Source: Nodosilinea sp. PGN35
GTDB lineage: Bacteria > Cyanobacteriota > Cyanobacteriia > Phormidesmidales > Phormidesmidaceae
NCBI RefSeq assembly: GCF_029109325.1
Contig: NZ_JAQKQJ010000010.1
Span: 434,001-498,000, forward strand
DNA length: 64,000 bases
Reading direction: 5' to 3'
Below are positions 8,981 to 17,292 of this stretch, piece after piece. Made by a program: the position numbers and the translations under genes. The notes below the pieces were generated by a model. It did not search any database. It had not been told where the DNA came from and saw only the letters and a list, made by a program, of their open reading frames with translations. Position 1 is the first letter of the stretch, and each line of letters starts with the position of its first letter.

Positions 8981-10276
8981 CTAACGATACTCCTGCTGCT
9001 GAATGTCCCGCAGGCGGGCTTCGGGGCGCAGGAAGCGATCCATCTGGGCCTCGAAGAACTGGCGGTTGGCCATCAGGTGGCGGGGATTTTGGTCATCCAG
9101 CGGGTAGAGCAGCGCGGTGCGCAGCGCCTGGATCACGGCGGAGGTGACGTTGTACATGGAGCGCTGGAAGGTGATGCCGAGCTGGATCAGCAGGTCGTCT
9201 TTGCCCCGGCAGTGCTGGTCGTAGTAGTCCAGCAAATACTGCGGCAAAAAGTGCAGCATGTCCTGCATCAGCAGGGTGGGGGGAATGCCCGCGCTGCCCA
9301 CGGGGAACACGTCGGCGTAGAGGATGCCGTAGTGGAAGTCGTTTTGGTCGGCGGGCACCTGGGCGGCCTGGGCATTGTAGGATTTGGTGCCCCGGAAGGG
9401 GGCGGTGCGGTAGAAGACCGCCTCGACGTAGGGCAGGGCGGCCTCATACAGCCAGGTGAAGCCACAGGACTTGGGAATCAGCTCAAAGCACTCGTCGCCC
9501 ACGTAGACGTGGTGGTAGATGGGCCGACCGGCGACGGCGAAGATGCCGTTGACCAGAAAGTTCATGGCGTCGGGCACACCCGCAAAGCCGCCCTCGTCGT
9601 AGATGTCCGACATTTCAAAGAAGACCGGGGCCATCACCTCCCAGAACAGGCCCAGGTTGGCGTAGTAGGAGAGTTCGCGGCACTTTTCGTAGAACATCTC
9701 GGGGAACAGTTTGTGCAGCCCCAGCATGGCGGGGTTGCTCTTGAAGTAGGCGCGGATGGCGCGATCGCACGCTTCCTTATACTCCTCGGTGTACAGATAG
9801 TCGTTGAACCGCCCGCCCATGTCCTGGTGCCAGAGCATAGCCCGCATACAGGCCTCGGCAAACTCCATGTTGACGCGATCGTGCCAGAGGTGGTGGAGCA
9901 GCTTAGGCAGCTTGCGGTTCACCTCGCCCTGTTCCATAAACTCCAGCAGCTCGGGGTGGGCAGTGGCGGGGCCGCGCCAGATGCGCAGGTCGGCGGTGTC
10001 GCCCGCATAGTGGTTGTGGAGATCCAGATATTCCTGCGGTAGAAAGTACTTGAAGGCCGGGATTGGGTTCAAAAACACCCGCTCAGCAATGTACAGCAGA
10101 TCCCGCCAGTAGAAGTCCATCGGCACGGCGTAGGCTTTGTAGATGCCGATGATCTGCATCAGGTTCTCGGGCGTGTCGGGCAGCATCGAACCGCCAGATT
10201 CTAGGCGATGCACCACGTCGGCGTGGGGGTGGGTGGAGGGGGGGATGAGGGTTGGGGTTTCGGTGAGGGTGGGCAT
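8981..10276 (-). CDS. cupA: CupA/ChpY CO2 hydration protein
   Basis: The product of 431 residues (start ATG 10274-10276, [10 protein letters not shown]) belongs to the CO2 hydration protein family (ChpX/ChpY, CupA/CupB), found only with the CO2-converting forms of NDH-1. The protein is thought to hydrate CO2 to bicarbonate on the cytosolic face, driven by the NDH-1 complex. Characteristic stretches include [40 protein letters not shown] and [20 protein letters not shown]. Neighbouring ndhD3, ndhF3 and cupS identify it as CupA (high-affinity, inducible) and not CupB. Unusually, it is separated from ndhD3 by a Nudix gene on the other strand. The frame upstream of the chosen start is repeat sequence. 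Confidence 0.92.
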   Translation of the reverse strand: MPTLTETPTLIPPSTHPHADVVHRLESGGSMLPDTPENLMQIIGIYKAYAVPMDFYWRDLLYIAERVFLNPIPAFKYFLPQEYLDLHNHYAGDTADLRIWRGPATAHPELLEFMEQGEVNRKLPKLLHHLWHDRVNMEFAEACMRAMLWHQDMGGRFNDYLYTEEYKEACDRAIRAYFKSNPAMLGLHKLFPEMFYEKCRELSYYANLGLFWEVMAPVFFEMSDIYDEGGFAGVPDAMNFLVNGIFAVAGRPIYHHVYVGDECFELIPKSCGFTWLYEAALPYVEAVFYRTAPFRGTKSYNAQAAQVPADQNDFHYGILYADVFPVGSAGIPPTLLMQDMLHFLPQYLLDYYDQHCRGKDDLLIQLGITFQRSMYNVTSAVIQALRTALLYPLDDQNPRHLMANRQFFEAQMDRFLRPEARLRDIQQQEYR

Positions 10277-10280
10277 GGTG

Positions 10281-10308
10281 ATTTTGGATTGGCGATTTTG
10301 GATTTTGG
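10281..10308 (-). repeat. 28-bp leader repeat, copy 2
   Basis: The same 28-base core as at 8903-8930, here ending four bases before the cupA start codon. Identity also continues a few bases beyond the core on the far side (TTTTGGCGAGGG in both). Confidence 0.85.
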
Positions 10309-10315
10309 CGAGGGT

Positions 10316-10435
10316 TTCCCCTCCTAGGAGGGGCAGGGGTGGGCCTGCGGAGAGTTTTGAGTGTTTAGTTTTGAGTTTTGAATTAGTTTTGTTCCGGGAA
10401 GAACTCAACACTTAAAATTTAGAACTCAAAATTTT
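10316..10435. repeat. CCCCTCCTAGGAGGGG and AAAACTC repeats
   Basis: The spacer between cupA and the Nudix gene has no gene. It holds a CCCCTCCTAGGAGGGG palindrome followed by CAGGGGTGGG (10318-10345) and then GAGTTTTGAGTGTTTAGTTT with its pairing partner AACTCAACACTTAAAATTTA further on. Both families recur elsewhere in the window. Confidence 0.6.
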
Positions 10436-10444
10436 GGTTTTTCC

Positions 10445-10873
10445 ATGGGCAAAAAAGCGCGGATTCGGCCAATTTCCATCTGTCTGATGCGGCGAGGCGA
10501 GGCGATTTTGGTTCACGAAGCCTACGACGCGGTAAAAGAGCGGGGCTTTGCGCGGCCCCTGGGGGGCGGTATCGACTTTGGCGAGACTAGCGCGGCGGCG
10601 GCGGTGCGTGAAATCAAAGAGGAGTTGGGGCACGACATTACCGATGTGAGGCTGCTGGGCATCGTGGAGAACATCTTTGTCTACGAGGGGGAGCCGGGGC
10701 ACGAAATGGTGTTTGTCTACGACGGGCGGTTTGTGGATGAGTCGCTCTATGAACGAGAGAGCCTGGACGTGGTGGAGGGAAAGCGACGGTTTGAGGCGGT
10801 GTGGCGATCGCCCGATGCCCTCCGCCATGGCCCCTACTACCTGGTACCCGAGGGAATTTGGCAATTCCTCTAA
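10445..10873 (+). CDS. Nudix hydrolase
   Basis: A 142-residue Nudix protein. The Nudix box at residues 41-63 fits GX5EX7REUXEEXGU closely: Gly41, Glu47, then REIKEELGH at 55-63, which supplies the Mg2+-binding glutamates. Such enzymes cleave nucleoside diphosphates linked to another group (dNTPs, NADH, ADP-ribose and others); the substrate here is unknown. The gene is on the plus strand between ndhD3 and cupA, which are on the minus strand and are normally adjacent. Intergenic repeats on both sides suggest it came in by rearrangement. Confidence 0.88.
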   Translation: MGKKARIRPISICLMRRGEAILVHEAYDAVKERGFARPLGGGIDFGETSAAAAVREIKEELGHDITDVRLLGIVENIFVYEGEPGHEMVFVYDGRFVDESLYERESLDVVEGKRRFEAVWRSPDALRHGPYYLVPEGIWQFL

Positions 10874-11001
10874 CCCATTGCCCGTCGGGTGCGTAGGGTG
10901 CATTAGGCCTTCGATATCCCCTGCCTGTACCAATCCCTTTCGCCTTGGCCGCAATGTACCACCGCGAGAATTTAGGCTATGGGTAGGCTGCGTGATGGGA
11001 T

Positions 11002-11032
11002 GGTGCATCGCTTCGCGGATGCACCCTACGGG
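11002..11032. repeat. GGTGCATCGCTTCGCGGATGCACC palindrome family
   Basis: An imperfect palindrome (GGTGCATCGCTTCGCGGATG, then CACCCTACGGG) just past the ndhD3 stop. A close relative with GCATTGCTTCGCGAATGCAC lies at 42080-42110, and a related GTAGGGTGCATT piece at 10891-10902. It may form a hairpin in the 3' region of ndhD3. Confidence 0.6.
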
Positions 11033-11040
11033 ATGATTGG

Positions 11041-12597
11041 TCATGGCAGGGCGGGGAGGGTGCCGATGGGGAGGGCGATCGCCGGGTCAGGCGTGACCTC
11101 CGTGGGCAGAGACTCGATCGCCTCATCCGCCGCCTGCACCACGGGCATTGCCGCCACCATGACGCTGGCGGTGGGTTCGCCCCACTGCACCAGCCAGTTG
11201 GGCTGAATGCCGAGGAACAGAATCAGCCCCGCCAGCACGTAGGCGGGCAGCTTTTCAGAGAAGGTCACCTTGGGGAAGTAGGCGATCGCATTGTCCAGCT
11301 TGCCAAAGCAGGTGCGGTTGAGCAAAATCACGAAGTACACCGCCGTCAGGCCCGTACCGATCACCCCCAGCAGGGTCTGTAGCGGGTAGGCCGCGTAGCT
11401 GCCCTGGAACACCAGAAACTCCGTCACAAACCCCACCAGACCGGGAATGCCGGCGCTGGCCATGCCCCCCAGCACCAGCAGGGCGCTGACCATGGGCAGC
11501 CCCCGCACCGGGTTCATCAGGCCGTTGAGCACGTCCAGCTCGCGGGTGCCCACCTTGGCCTCGATCACCCCCACCAGGTGAAACAAAATCGCCAGAATAA
11601 TGCCGTGGGAGACCATCTGGCTCAGCGCCCCGGTCAGGGCCAGGTCGGTCATGGCCGCCCCCCCCAGCAGCACGTAGCCCATGTGGCCGATGGAGCTGTA
11701 GGCCACCATGCGCTTGATGTCTTTTTGGGCGATCGCCGTAATCGCCCCGTAGAGCACGCTCACCGCCGCCCACCCCGCCAGGTAGGGCGAAAACTGCGCC
11801 CAGGCGTCGGGGAACAGGCCCAGGCCAAAGCGAAACAGGCCGTAGGTGCCCAGCTTAGCCAGCACCCCCCCCAGCACCATAGCCACCGGGGTATTGGCCG
11901 CCACGTAGGTGTCGGGCAGCCAGGTGTGAAACGGCACCAGCGGAATTTTGATGCCAAAGGCCACCAGCAGCAGCCCCAGCAAAATTGCCTGCCACACCAG
12001 GGGCAGCTCGTGGCCCATCACCGCGTAGTAGGTAAAATCGTTTGCGCCGCTGAGCCACACCGTACCGAGAAAGCCCGCCAGCATCAGCGCCCCAGAGAGG
12101 GCGGTGTAGAGCAAAAACTTGGTGGCGGCGTAGGCCCGCTTCTCGCCGCCCCAGATGGCAATCAGCAGGTACAGCGGCACCAGCTCAATTTCGTAGAGCA
12201 AAAAGAACAGCATCAGGTTCTGGGCCACAAAGGCCCCCGCCACCCCGCTACTCACCAGCAGCAGCAGACTGTAAAACAGCCGGGGCCGCTCAATCTCTGG
12301 ATTGCTGCTCCAGATAGCGATCCAGGTGAGCAGGCTGTTGAGCCCCACCATCAGCAGCGACAGCCCGTCGAGGCTGAGCTCGTAGTTCAGCCCCAAAAAC
12401 GGCAGCCAGGGCAGATACTCATGGAACTGAAAGCCCCCAAAGGACAGGTCAAACCGGGTAAACAGGGCGATCGTCCACAGCAGCGCCGCCCCGGAGGCGA
12501 CCAGGGCACCGATGCGGGCCTGCCTGGCCGAGAGGCCGGGCCAGCAGGAGAGGGCGATCGCGCCCAGCAGAGGAATCAGCAGGAGGGGAGTGAGCAT
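11041..12597 (-). CDS. ndhD3: NdhD3, proton-pumping subunit of NDH-1MS
   Basis: A 518-residue homologue of complex I subunit NuoM/NdhD with about 14 membrane helices. Typical signatures are LLYEIELVPLYLLIAIWGGEKR, the H/K-rich FHTWLPDTYVAANTPVAM segment and QKDIKRMVAYSSIGHMGYVL. Position downstream of ndhF3 and near cupA/cupS marks it as NdhD3, the form used in the CO2-inducible NDH-1MS complex and not in respiratory NDH-1. The subunit is placed in the thylakoid membrane and is thought to couple proton movement to CO2 hydration. The start at 12595-12597 lies 48 bases after a 28-bp repeat. Confidence 0.92.
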   Translation of the reverse strand: MLTPLLLIPLLGAIALSCWPGLSARQARIGALVASGAALLWTIALFTRFDLSFGGFQFHEYLPWLPFLGLNYELSLDGLSLLMVGLNSLLTWIAIWSSNPEIERPRLFYSLLLLVSSGVAGAFVAQNLMLFFLLYEIELVPLYLLIAIWGGEKRAYAATKFLLYTALSGALMLAGFLGTVWLSGANDFTYYAVMGHELPLVWQAILLGLLLVAFGIKIPLVPFHTWLPDTYVAANTPVAMVLGGVLAKLGTYGLFRFGLGLFPDAWAQFSPYLAGWAAVSVLYGAITAIAQKDIKRMVAYSSIGHMGYVLLGGAAMTDLALTGALSQMVSHGIILAILFHLVGVIEAKVGTRELDVLNGLMNPVRGLPMVSALLVLGGMASAGIPGLVGFVTEFLVFQGSYAAYPLQTLLGVIGTGLTAVYFVILLNRTCFGKLDNAIAYFPKVTFSEKLPAYVLAGLILFLGIQPNWLVQWGEPTASVMVAAMPVVQAADEAIESLPTEVTPDPAIALPIGTLPALP

Positions 12598-12645
12598 GGT
12601 GGGTAGGGGGTGAGGGGTAGGGGCAGACCTAGGTGTCTGCCCATC

Positions 12646-12673
12646 ATTTTGGATTGGCGATTTTGGATTTTGG
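12646..12673 (-). repeat. 28-bp leader repeat, copy 3
   Basis: Third identical 28-base core, 48 bases upstream of the ndhD3 start. Together with copies 1 and 2 it marks three of the four genes of the locus. Confidence 0.85.
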
Positions 12674-12689
12674 AGGATGTCTGTCTCGT

Positions 12690-12778
12690 CATCCCCTCCT
12701 GGGAGGGGCTAGGGGTGGGTCAGCCCAGACATTGGAACCCACCCCGCCCTGCGGGCACCCCTCCCAGGAGGGGAAGAA
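12690..12778. repeat. CCCCTCCTGGGAGGGG inverted repeats
   Basis: Two copies of a GC-rich element (CCCCTCCTGGGAGGGG with AGGGGTGGGT, and on the other side ACCCACCCC with CCCCTCCCAGGAGGGG) face each other between ndhF3 and ndhD3, so the whole stretch can fold on itself. A third copy is at 10318-10345. Confidence 0.65.
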
Positions 12779-12782
12779 CGGC

Positions 12783-14636
12783 CTAAAACAGCGCCGCCAG
12801 CGCCGACCAGTTCATCAACACCCCCAGGGCCGCAACCCCCAGGGCAATGGTCAGCACGTAGAACTGAAGCTGGCCCGTGTTGCCGTACTTGAGGGTTTCG
12901 CCGCTAAATAGAGAGGCCAGACCGACAGCATTGACCAGGCCATCGACCACGTAGCGATCGAGCCAGTCGGTCAGCCGCGACAGCAGGTCAACCCCTAGCA
13001 CAAAGGTGTTGCGGTAGAGCTTGGGGGTATAGAAGTCGTAGGCCAGCAGATTTTGCACCGGCTTTTTGATCAAGCCCGCCGGGTTTTCAACCATCCGGTT
13101 GACGTAGAGCAGGGTGCCTACCGCCGCGCCCAGAATGCTCGACCAGGTGAGCAGCAGGGCCATATCCTGGCTGACCTCGGCCCAGGGGGGCAGCAGGTGG
13201 AGCTGGGCCATCACCAAGGGCAGGTGTAGGGTAAAGCCCGCCACCACGGCCAGGGGCAGCACGATCAGCCAGATTGGCTCTGGGGAGCGGGTCGTCATCT
13301 GCTGGGTTTTACCCGCAAAGATCAGGCCCATCATCCGGGCCAGGCTAAAAGCGGTGAGCCAGTTGACCAGCAGCACAATGGCCACCAACAGCCCCCGCTG
13401 CCCGTCCCACAGCCCCGACACCAGCGACAGCATGGCCCAAAATCCGCCCAGGGGCGGCAGGGCCACAAACCCCGCTGCGCCCGCGAGCATCGCCAGCGCC
13501 GTCACCGGACGGCGACCCCACAGACCGCCCATCTGAGTCAAATCTTGAGTTGTGATGTTGATGATGATCGAACCTGCGCCCATCACCAGGGTGGCCATGC
13601 CCAGGGCGTAAACCAGGGCCAGCAGCAGGGCAGTACCGGGCAGGTGGGCCCCCACCGCCACAAACATCAGCCCCATGTAGGCACTGCTGAGGTAAGACAG
13701 CACCCGTTTAATGTCTACCTGGGCCGCAGAGATCAAAGTCGCGCCGATCGCCGTCACCGTTCCCACCGCAATGGCAAAGGCCGACGCCGTGGAGGACAGG
13801 GCAATCACCGGCCCCAGCTTCACCAACACCCACACCCCCGTCGTCACCACCACCGCGTTCCGCAAAATGGTGCTGGGCAGCGGCCCTTCCATGGCCTCAT
13901 CCAGCCACAGGTGCAGGGGGAACTGGGCGCACTTGCTCATCGGCCCCGCAATTAGGCCAATGCCAATCAGCGTCATCAACCCCGGCTCGACCTGTGCCGT
14001 CTGCGCCCAGGCCGCCAGCTCGCGAAAGTCCCAGGTGTGGGCCAGGGGATAGATGGCCAGCACCGCCATCAGCAGCACCAGGTCGCCTACCCGCTTGGTC
14101 AAAAACGCGTCCCGCGCCCCGCTCACCACCAGCGACTGGTTGTACCAAAAACCCACCAGCAGGTAGGTGCCCAGGGTCAAAATCTCCAGCAGCATGTAGG
14201 CGAACAGCAGTGAGTTGCAGAGCACCAGGGCGCACATGCCCGCCTCAAACAGCGCCATCATGGCGAAAAAGCGCCCCCAGCCCCAGTCCATTTCTAGATA
14301 GCCCACGGCGTAGACCTGAGCCAGCAGGTTTAGCGTGGTAATCAGCACGCAGGCCCCCAGGGTGATGGCCGACGCCTCCAGAGGAATGGTGAGATTCAGC
14401 CCCGCCACATTTAGCCAGGGGGCAAAGAAAAACTGCGGCGAAGACTTGCCCCAAAAGGCCAAAAACGCCAGCAGGCTGTGGCTCAGGGCCAGCGCCGTCA
14501 TTACAATATTGATGTAGCCCGCCGGGCGCGGCCCCGTGCGGGTGATAAAGGCGGGCGACCAGGGAATCGTCAGCAGCGCCCCCAGCAGCGGGTACAGCGG
14601 AATTAACCAGCTGGTCTGGGCGAGAATTGGGGTCAT
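12783..14636 (-). CDS. ndhF3: NdhF3, proton-pumping subunit of NDH-1MS
   Basis: A 617-residue homologue of complex I subunit NuoL/NdhF with many membrane helices and the long C-terminal helix of the family. Signatures include LEILTLGTYLLVGFWYNQ, FLTKRVGDLVLLM and GPMSKCAQFPLHLWLDEAME. It is first in the ndhF3-ndhD3-cupA-cupS order known from other cyanobacteria, which identifies it as NdhF3. It works with NdhD3 as the distal membrane module of the CO2-uptake NDH-1 complex. ATG at 14634-14636. In other cyanobacteria this operon is repressed by the LysR regulator NdhR (CcmR); no ndhR gene is in the window. Confidence 0.92.
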   Translation of the reverse strand: MTPILAQTSWLIPLYPLLGALLTIPWSPAFITRTGPRPAGYINIVMTALALSHSLLAFLAFWGKSSPQFFFAPWLNVAGLNLTIPLEASAITLGACVLITTLNLLAQVYAVGYLEMDWGWGRFFAMMALFEAGMCALVLCNSLLFAYMLLEILTLGTYLLVGFWYNQSLVVSGARDAFLTKRVGDLVLLMAVLAIYPLAHTWDFRELAAWAQTAQVEPGLMTLIGIGLIAGPMSKCAQFPLHLWLDEAMEGPLPSTILRNAVVVTTGVWVLVKLGPVIALSSTASAFAIAVGTVTAIGATLISAAQVDIKRVLSYLSSAYMGLMFVAVGAHLPGTALLLALVYALGMATLVMGAGSIIINITTQDLTQMGGLWGRRPVTALAMLAGAAGFVALPPLGGFWAMLSLVSGLWDGQRGLLVAIVLLVNWLTAFSLARMMGLIFAGKTQQMTTRSPEPIWLIVLPLAVVAGFTLHLPLVMAQLHLLPPWAEVSQDMALLLTWSSILGAAVGTLLYVNRMVENPAGLIKKPVQNLLAYDFYTPKLYRNTFVLGVDLLSRLTDWLDRYVVDGLVNAVGLASLFSGETLKYGNTGQLQFYVLTIALGVAALGVLMNWSALAALF

Positions 14637-15027
14637 AACAGGGCATCCTCGGGCAAAAGGACATGAAACTCTGGGCCTGGCAGTGGCGGCGGCAAGCCAG
14701 CTGCATCCCCAGCAAGAAGATGGGCGGCAGATTGATCTGAGTCAATCGAGTCGAGTTGTCGATAGACTTAAGCCTATCCTTAATTGAAATAGAGTTTAGC
14801 CAATGTTTGCCCCCAAAAGGAAGGGGAAAATTGATTTAATCCAATTTGATTTTTATTTCTAATTAATAAATTTCAATAATCACCGCTTGCCTCACGCGGG
14901 GTAGCACCTTCTATGCCGATTGCCTCTGCCCTGCTTGGGGTTGGGCAAGGGGCTAACCTTCTAGAGCAGAAAGCGGGCCTGGGGGATTCCAGCCGGTTCT
15001 GGGCTCTGGATGCAAACTCAGCCCTCC
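14637..15027. promoter_or_regulatory. ndhF3 upstream region, possible LysR site
   Basis: This 391-base spacer between ispG and ndhF3 has no gene. Bases 14826-14882 are very AT-rich. On the ndhF3 coding strand they contain AATCAA-N9-AATCAA and one ATCAAT half that fits the second half of the NdhR consensus (TCAATG-N10-ATCAAT); the first half is missing. A promoter here is likely, the regulator is inference only. Confidence 0.35.
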
Positions 15028-16257
15028 CTAGGGCTCTACCCAACGGCCATCGGCCTTGATCAGGTTGATCAGCTCTGCTACCCCCTGGTCTTCGGGCACC
15101 TTCTTAATCTCATCGCGGCCCCGGTACAGAGAAATATAGCCGGGGGTTTTGCCTACATAGCCGTAGTCGGCATCGGCCATTTCGCCGGGGCCGTTGACAA
15201 TGCAGCCCATCACCGCAATGTCGAGGCCGGTGAGGTGCTTGGTGGCCTCACGCACTTCGTGGAGCACGTCTTCGAGATTGAACAGGGTGCGGCCACAGGA
15301 GGGGCAGGCCACGTACTCCACCATGGTTTTGCGCAGACCCAGGGCCTGCAAAATGCTGTAGCACACCGGAATTTCTTTCTCCGGGGCTTCGGTCAGCGAG
15401 ACGCGAATGGTGTCGCCAATGCCCTGGGCCAGCAGGGTGCCAATGCCCGCCGTGGACTTGATCCGGCCATATTCGCCGTCGCCCGCTTCGGTGACGCCCA
15501 GGTGCAGGGGGTAGTCCATGCCCAGCTCGTCCATGCGGTGGCACATCAGGCGGTAGGCGGCGACCATCACCGGCACCCGCGACGCCTTTAGCGAAATCAC
15601 CAGGTTGCGAAAATCCAGAGATTCGCAGATGCGAATGAACTCCAGGGCCGACTCCACCATGCCCTCGGGGGTGTCGCCGTAGGTAAACAGCATGCGCTCG
15701 GCCAGGGAGCCGTGGTTGACGCCAATGCGCATGGCCTTGCCCTGGTCGCGCAGGGAGATCACCAGGGGCTCTAAGGTTTCACGAATTTTGGCACCGATGT
15801 CTTCAAATTCGCTTTGGGAGTAGTCGGTGCGGCCCGCCTGGGGCTTTTCAAAGACATAGAGGCCAGGGTTGATGCGCACCTTATCGACATGCTTGGCTAC
15901 TTCCAGGGCGATCTTCATGCCGTTGTGGTGGACGTCGGCCACCAGGGGCACCGGCTGGTAGGTGTCTTCTAGGATTTTGCGAATGTCGGCCAGGGCCTTG
16001 GCGTGGGCCATGCTGGGCACCGTCACCCGCACAATCTCGCAGCCGATCTCGTGCAGGCGGCGGATGGCGGCGGCAGCGCCTTTGACATCCAGGGTGTCTT
16101 CGTTGATCATCGACTGCACCACGACCGGATGACCGCCGCCGATGGTGACGCTGCCCACGGGCACCGGACGAGTTTTGCGGCGGTGAATGGTGGTGTCGAA
16201 GGGGTCAAAGGCGGGAAGGGCAGAAGCCTGGGACACGGGGTTGGGTAGCGTTTGCAT
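15028..16257 (-). CDS. ispG: IspG, HMBPP synthase (ferredoxin type)
   Basis: The 409-residue enzyme converts 2-C-methylerythritol 2,4-cyclodiphosphate to HMBPP, the next-to-last step of the MEP isoprenoid pathway that feeds carotenoids, phytol and quinones. The N-terminal TIM barrel begins around [20 protein letters not shown]. The C-terminal 4Fe-4S domain shows [10 protein letters not shown] and [20 protein letters not shown], which hold the cluster cysteines. In cyanobacteria electrons come from ferredoxin. ATG at 16255-16257. It appears monocistronic. Confidence 0.95.
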   Translation of the reverse strand: MQTLPNPVSQASALPAFDPFDTTIHRRKTRPVPVGSVTIGGGHPVVVQSMINEDTLDVKGAAAAIRRLHEIGCEIVRVTVPSMAHAKALADIRKILEDTYQPVPLVADVHHNGMKIALEVAKHVDKVRINPGLYVFEKPQAGRTDYSQSEFEDIGAKIRETLEPLVISLRDQGKAMRIGVNHGSLAERMLFTYGDTPEGMVESALEFIRICESLDFRNLVISLKASRVPVMVAAYRLMCHRMDELGMDYPLHLGVTEAGDGEYGRIKSTAGIGTLLAQGIGDTIRVSLTEAPEKEIPVCYSILQALGLRKTMVEYVACPSCGRTLFNLEDVLHEVREATKHLTGLDIAVMGCIVNGPGEMADADYGYVGKTPGYISLYRGRDEIKKVPEDQGVAELINLIKADGRWVEP

Positions 16258-16447
16258 AGCCTTGGCTCAATGGTTGCCGGTGCTTAGACGGGAGAGGGTG
16301 CAGCGATGACTCAGGCCGATTTTGAGCGATCGCATATCCACCTCCCAGAGTGCCACAGAATGGCCGTTAAGGAATGCTAGAGGCGCAAAAACTGCCCTGA
16401 ACCCCGGCGACCTGTGCGGCTCTATACATTGACTTCAGCCCATGACC

Positions 16448-17152
16448 TCAAAGCAGCGGCTGTATCCCCCGATGGGCGTCTATATCGATCTGCTGGAGCC
16501 GTTCGTAGGCGCGATCGATGGTGCGCCGCCCCCGCAAAAAGCCCGTGCTGGCCCCCGGACAGATGTGGGCCAGGGTCTCAGGCGAAAAGCGCCTTTGGAG
16601 CGCCTGTACCTGCTGGAGCTGCCGTGGCCAGTGAAAGGTCTTGCTCAGCCGCAGCGGTTCCGGATTGCCTGTGGGGCTGGGCAGCAGGTGCCGCCCGGTG
16701 AACAGCACGCCGCCGTAGGCGCTGTAGTAGAGGCAGGCCGACCCCGGCGAGTGGCCAGGGGTCCAAAAGGCCTGGAGTTTAGAGTCAAACTCAAAGCTGT
16801 GGTGAAAGGGGGTGGTGGGCGTGTCGGGCAGCAGGTAGGCCTCCTGTTCTTGGATCACCACTTCGCAGCCCAGGGCTTTTTGGATGGCGGCCGCCCGCCC
16901 CAGGCTGCCCCGGTGGGTGATGAGCAGCCATCGCACGCCGCCCTGGGCGGCTAGCCACTCCTGGGTGTGATCGTCCCAGGCGGGGGCATCTACGAGTAAG
17001 TTGGCGGGCAGGCTCTCGGCGGTGTTGTTTACAATGAAATAGGCAGTCGCTCCCTGGGTGTCGCGGTTGGGGGCAAAGGCGTACACGGTATCAAACACCG
17101 TTCGCGGAGCCTTGGGGCCGGGGGACGAAACGGGCGTCGAAGCGGCGGTCAT
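16448..17152 (-). CDS. metallo-beta-lactamase-fold protein with degenerate metal site
   Basis: A 234-residue protein whose overall pattern fits the metallo-beta-lactamase fold: strand LLVDAPAWD, then LLITH at 77-80, TPGHSPGSACLYY at 131-143 and a GRH turn at 153-155. The HxHxDH metal motif is replaced by H80-R-G-S-L-G85, and the later metal-ligand Asp has become Arg (GRHLL where GDxLL is usual). Only H134 of the classical ligands is clear. It is therefore probably not a standard zinc or iron hydrolase. It is divergent from the site-2 protease gene. Fold call good, activity doubtful. Confidence 0.7.
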   Translation of the reverse strand: MTAASTPVSSPGPKAPRTVFDTVYAFAPNRDTQGATAYFIVNNTAESLPANLLVDAPAWDDHTQEWLAAQGGVRWLLITHRGSLGRAAAIQKALGCEVVIQEQEAYLLPDTPTTPFHHSFEFDSKLQAFWTPGHSPGSACLYYSAYGGVLFTGRHLLPSPTGNPEPLRLSKTFHWPRQLQQVQALQRRFSPETLAHICPGASTGFLRGRRTIDRAYERLQQIDIDAHRGIQPLL

Positions 17153-17292
17153 AGCGGCGGATGGGGATGAGAAAAACCGTTGAAACGCCTATACTAACTG
17201 AATCTTGTCCCTCACGCCGGGGCTGAGTTCTGGGGGGCAGCCGTCTGAAGCGGCGGCTCTGACTGCGATCGTTGCACTCCACTGGCTACTCG

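Noticed and set aside
8906..10042. 378-codon plus-strand frame over cupA
   Set aside because: The minus strand encodes a full CO2 hydration protein with the expected neighbours; the plus frame is Gly/Val/His-rich shadow sequence.
11578..12606. 342-codon plus-strand frame over ndhD3
   Set aside because: Gln/His-rich antisense shadow of a membrane-protein gene.
14826..14882. Clear NdhR operator before ndhF3
   Set aside because: Only one half of the consensus is present; kept only as a low-confidence regulatory region.
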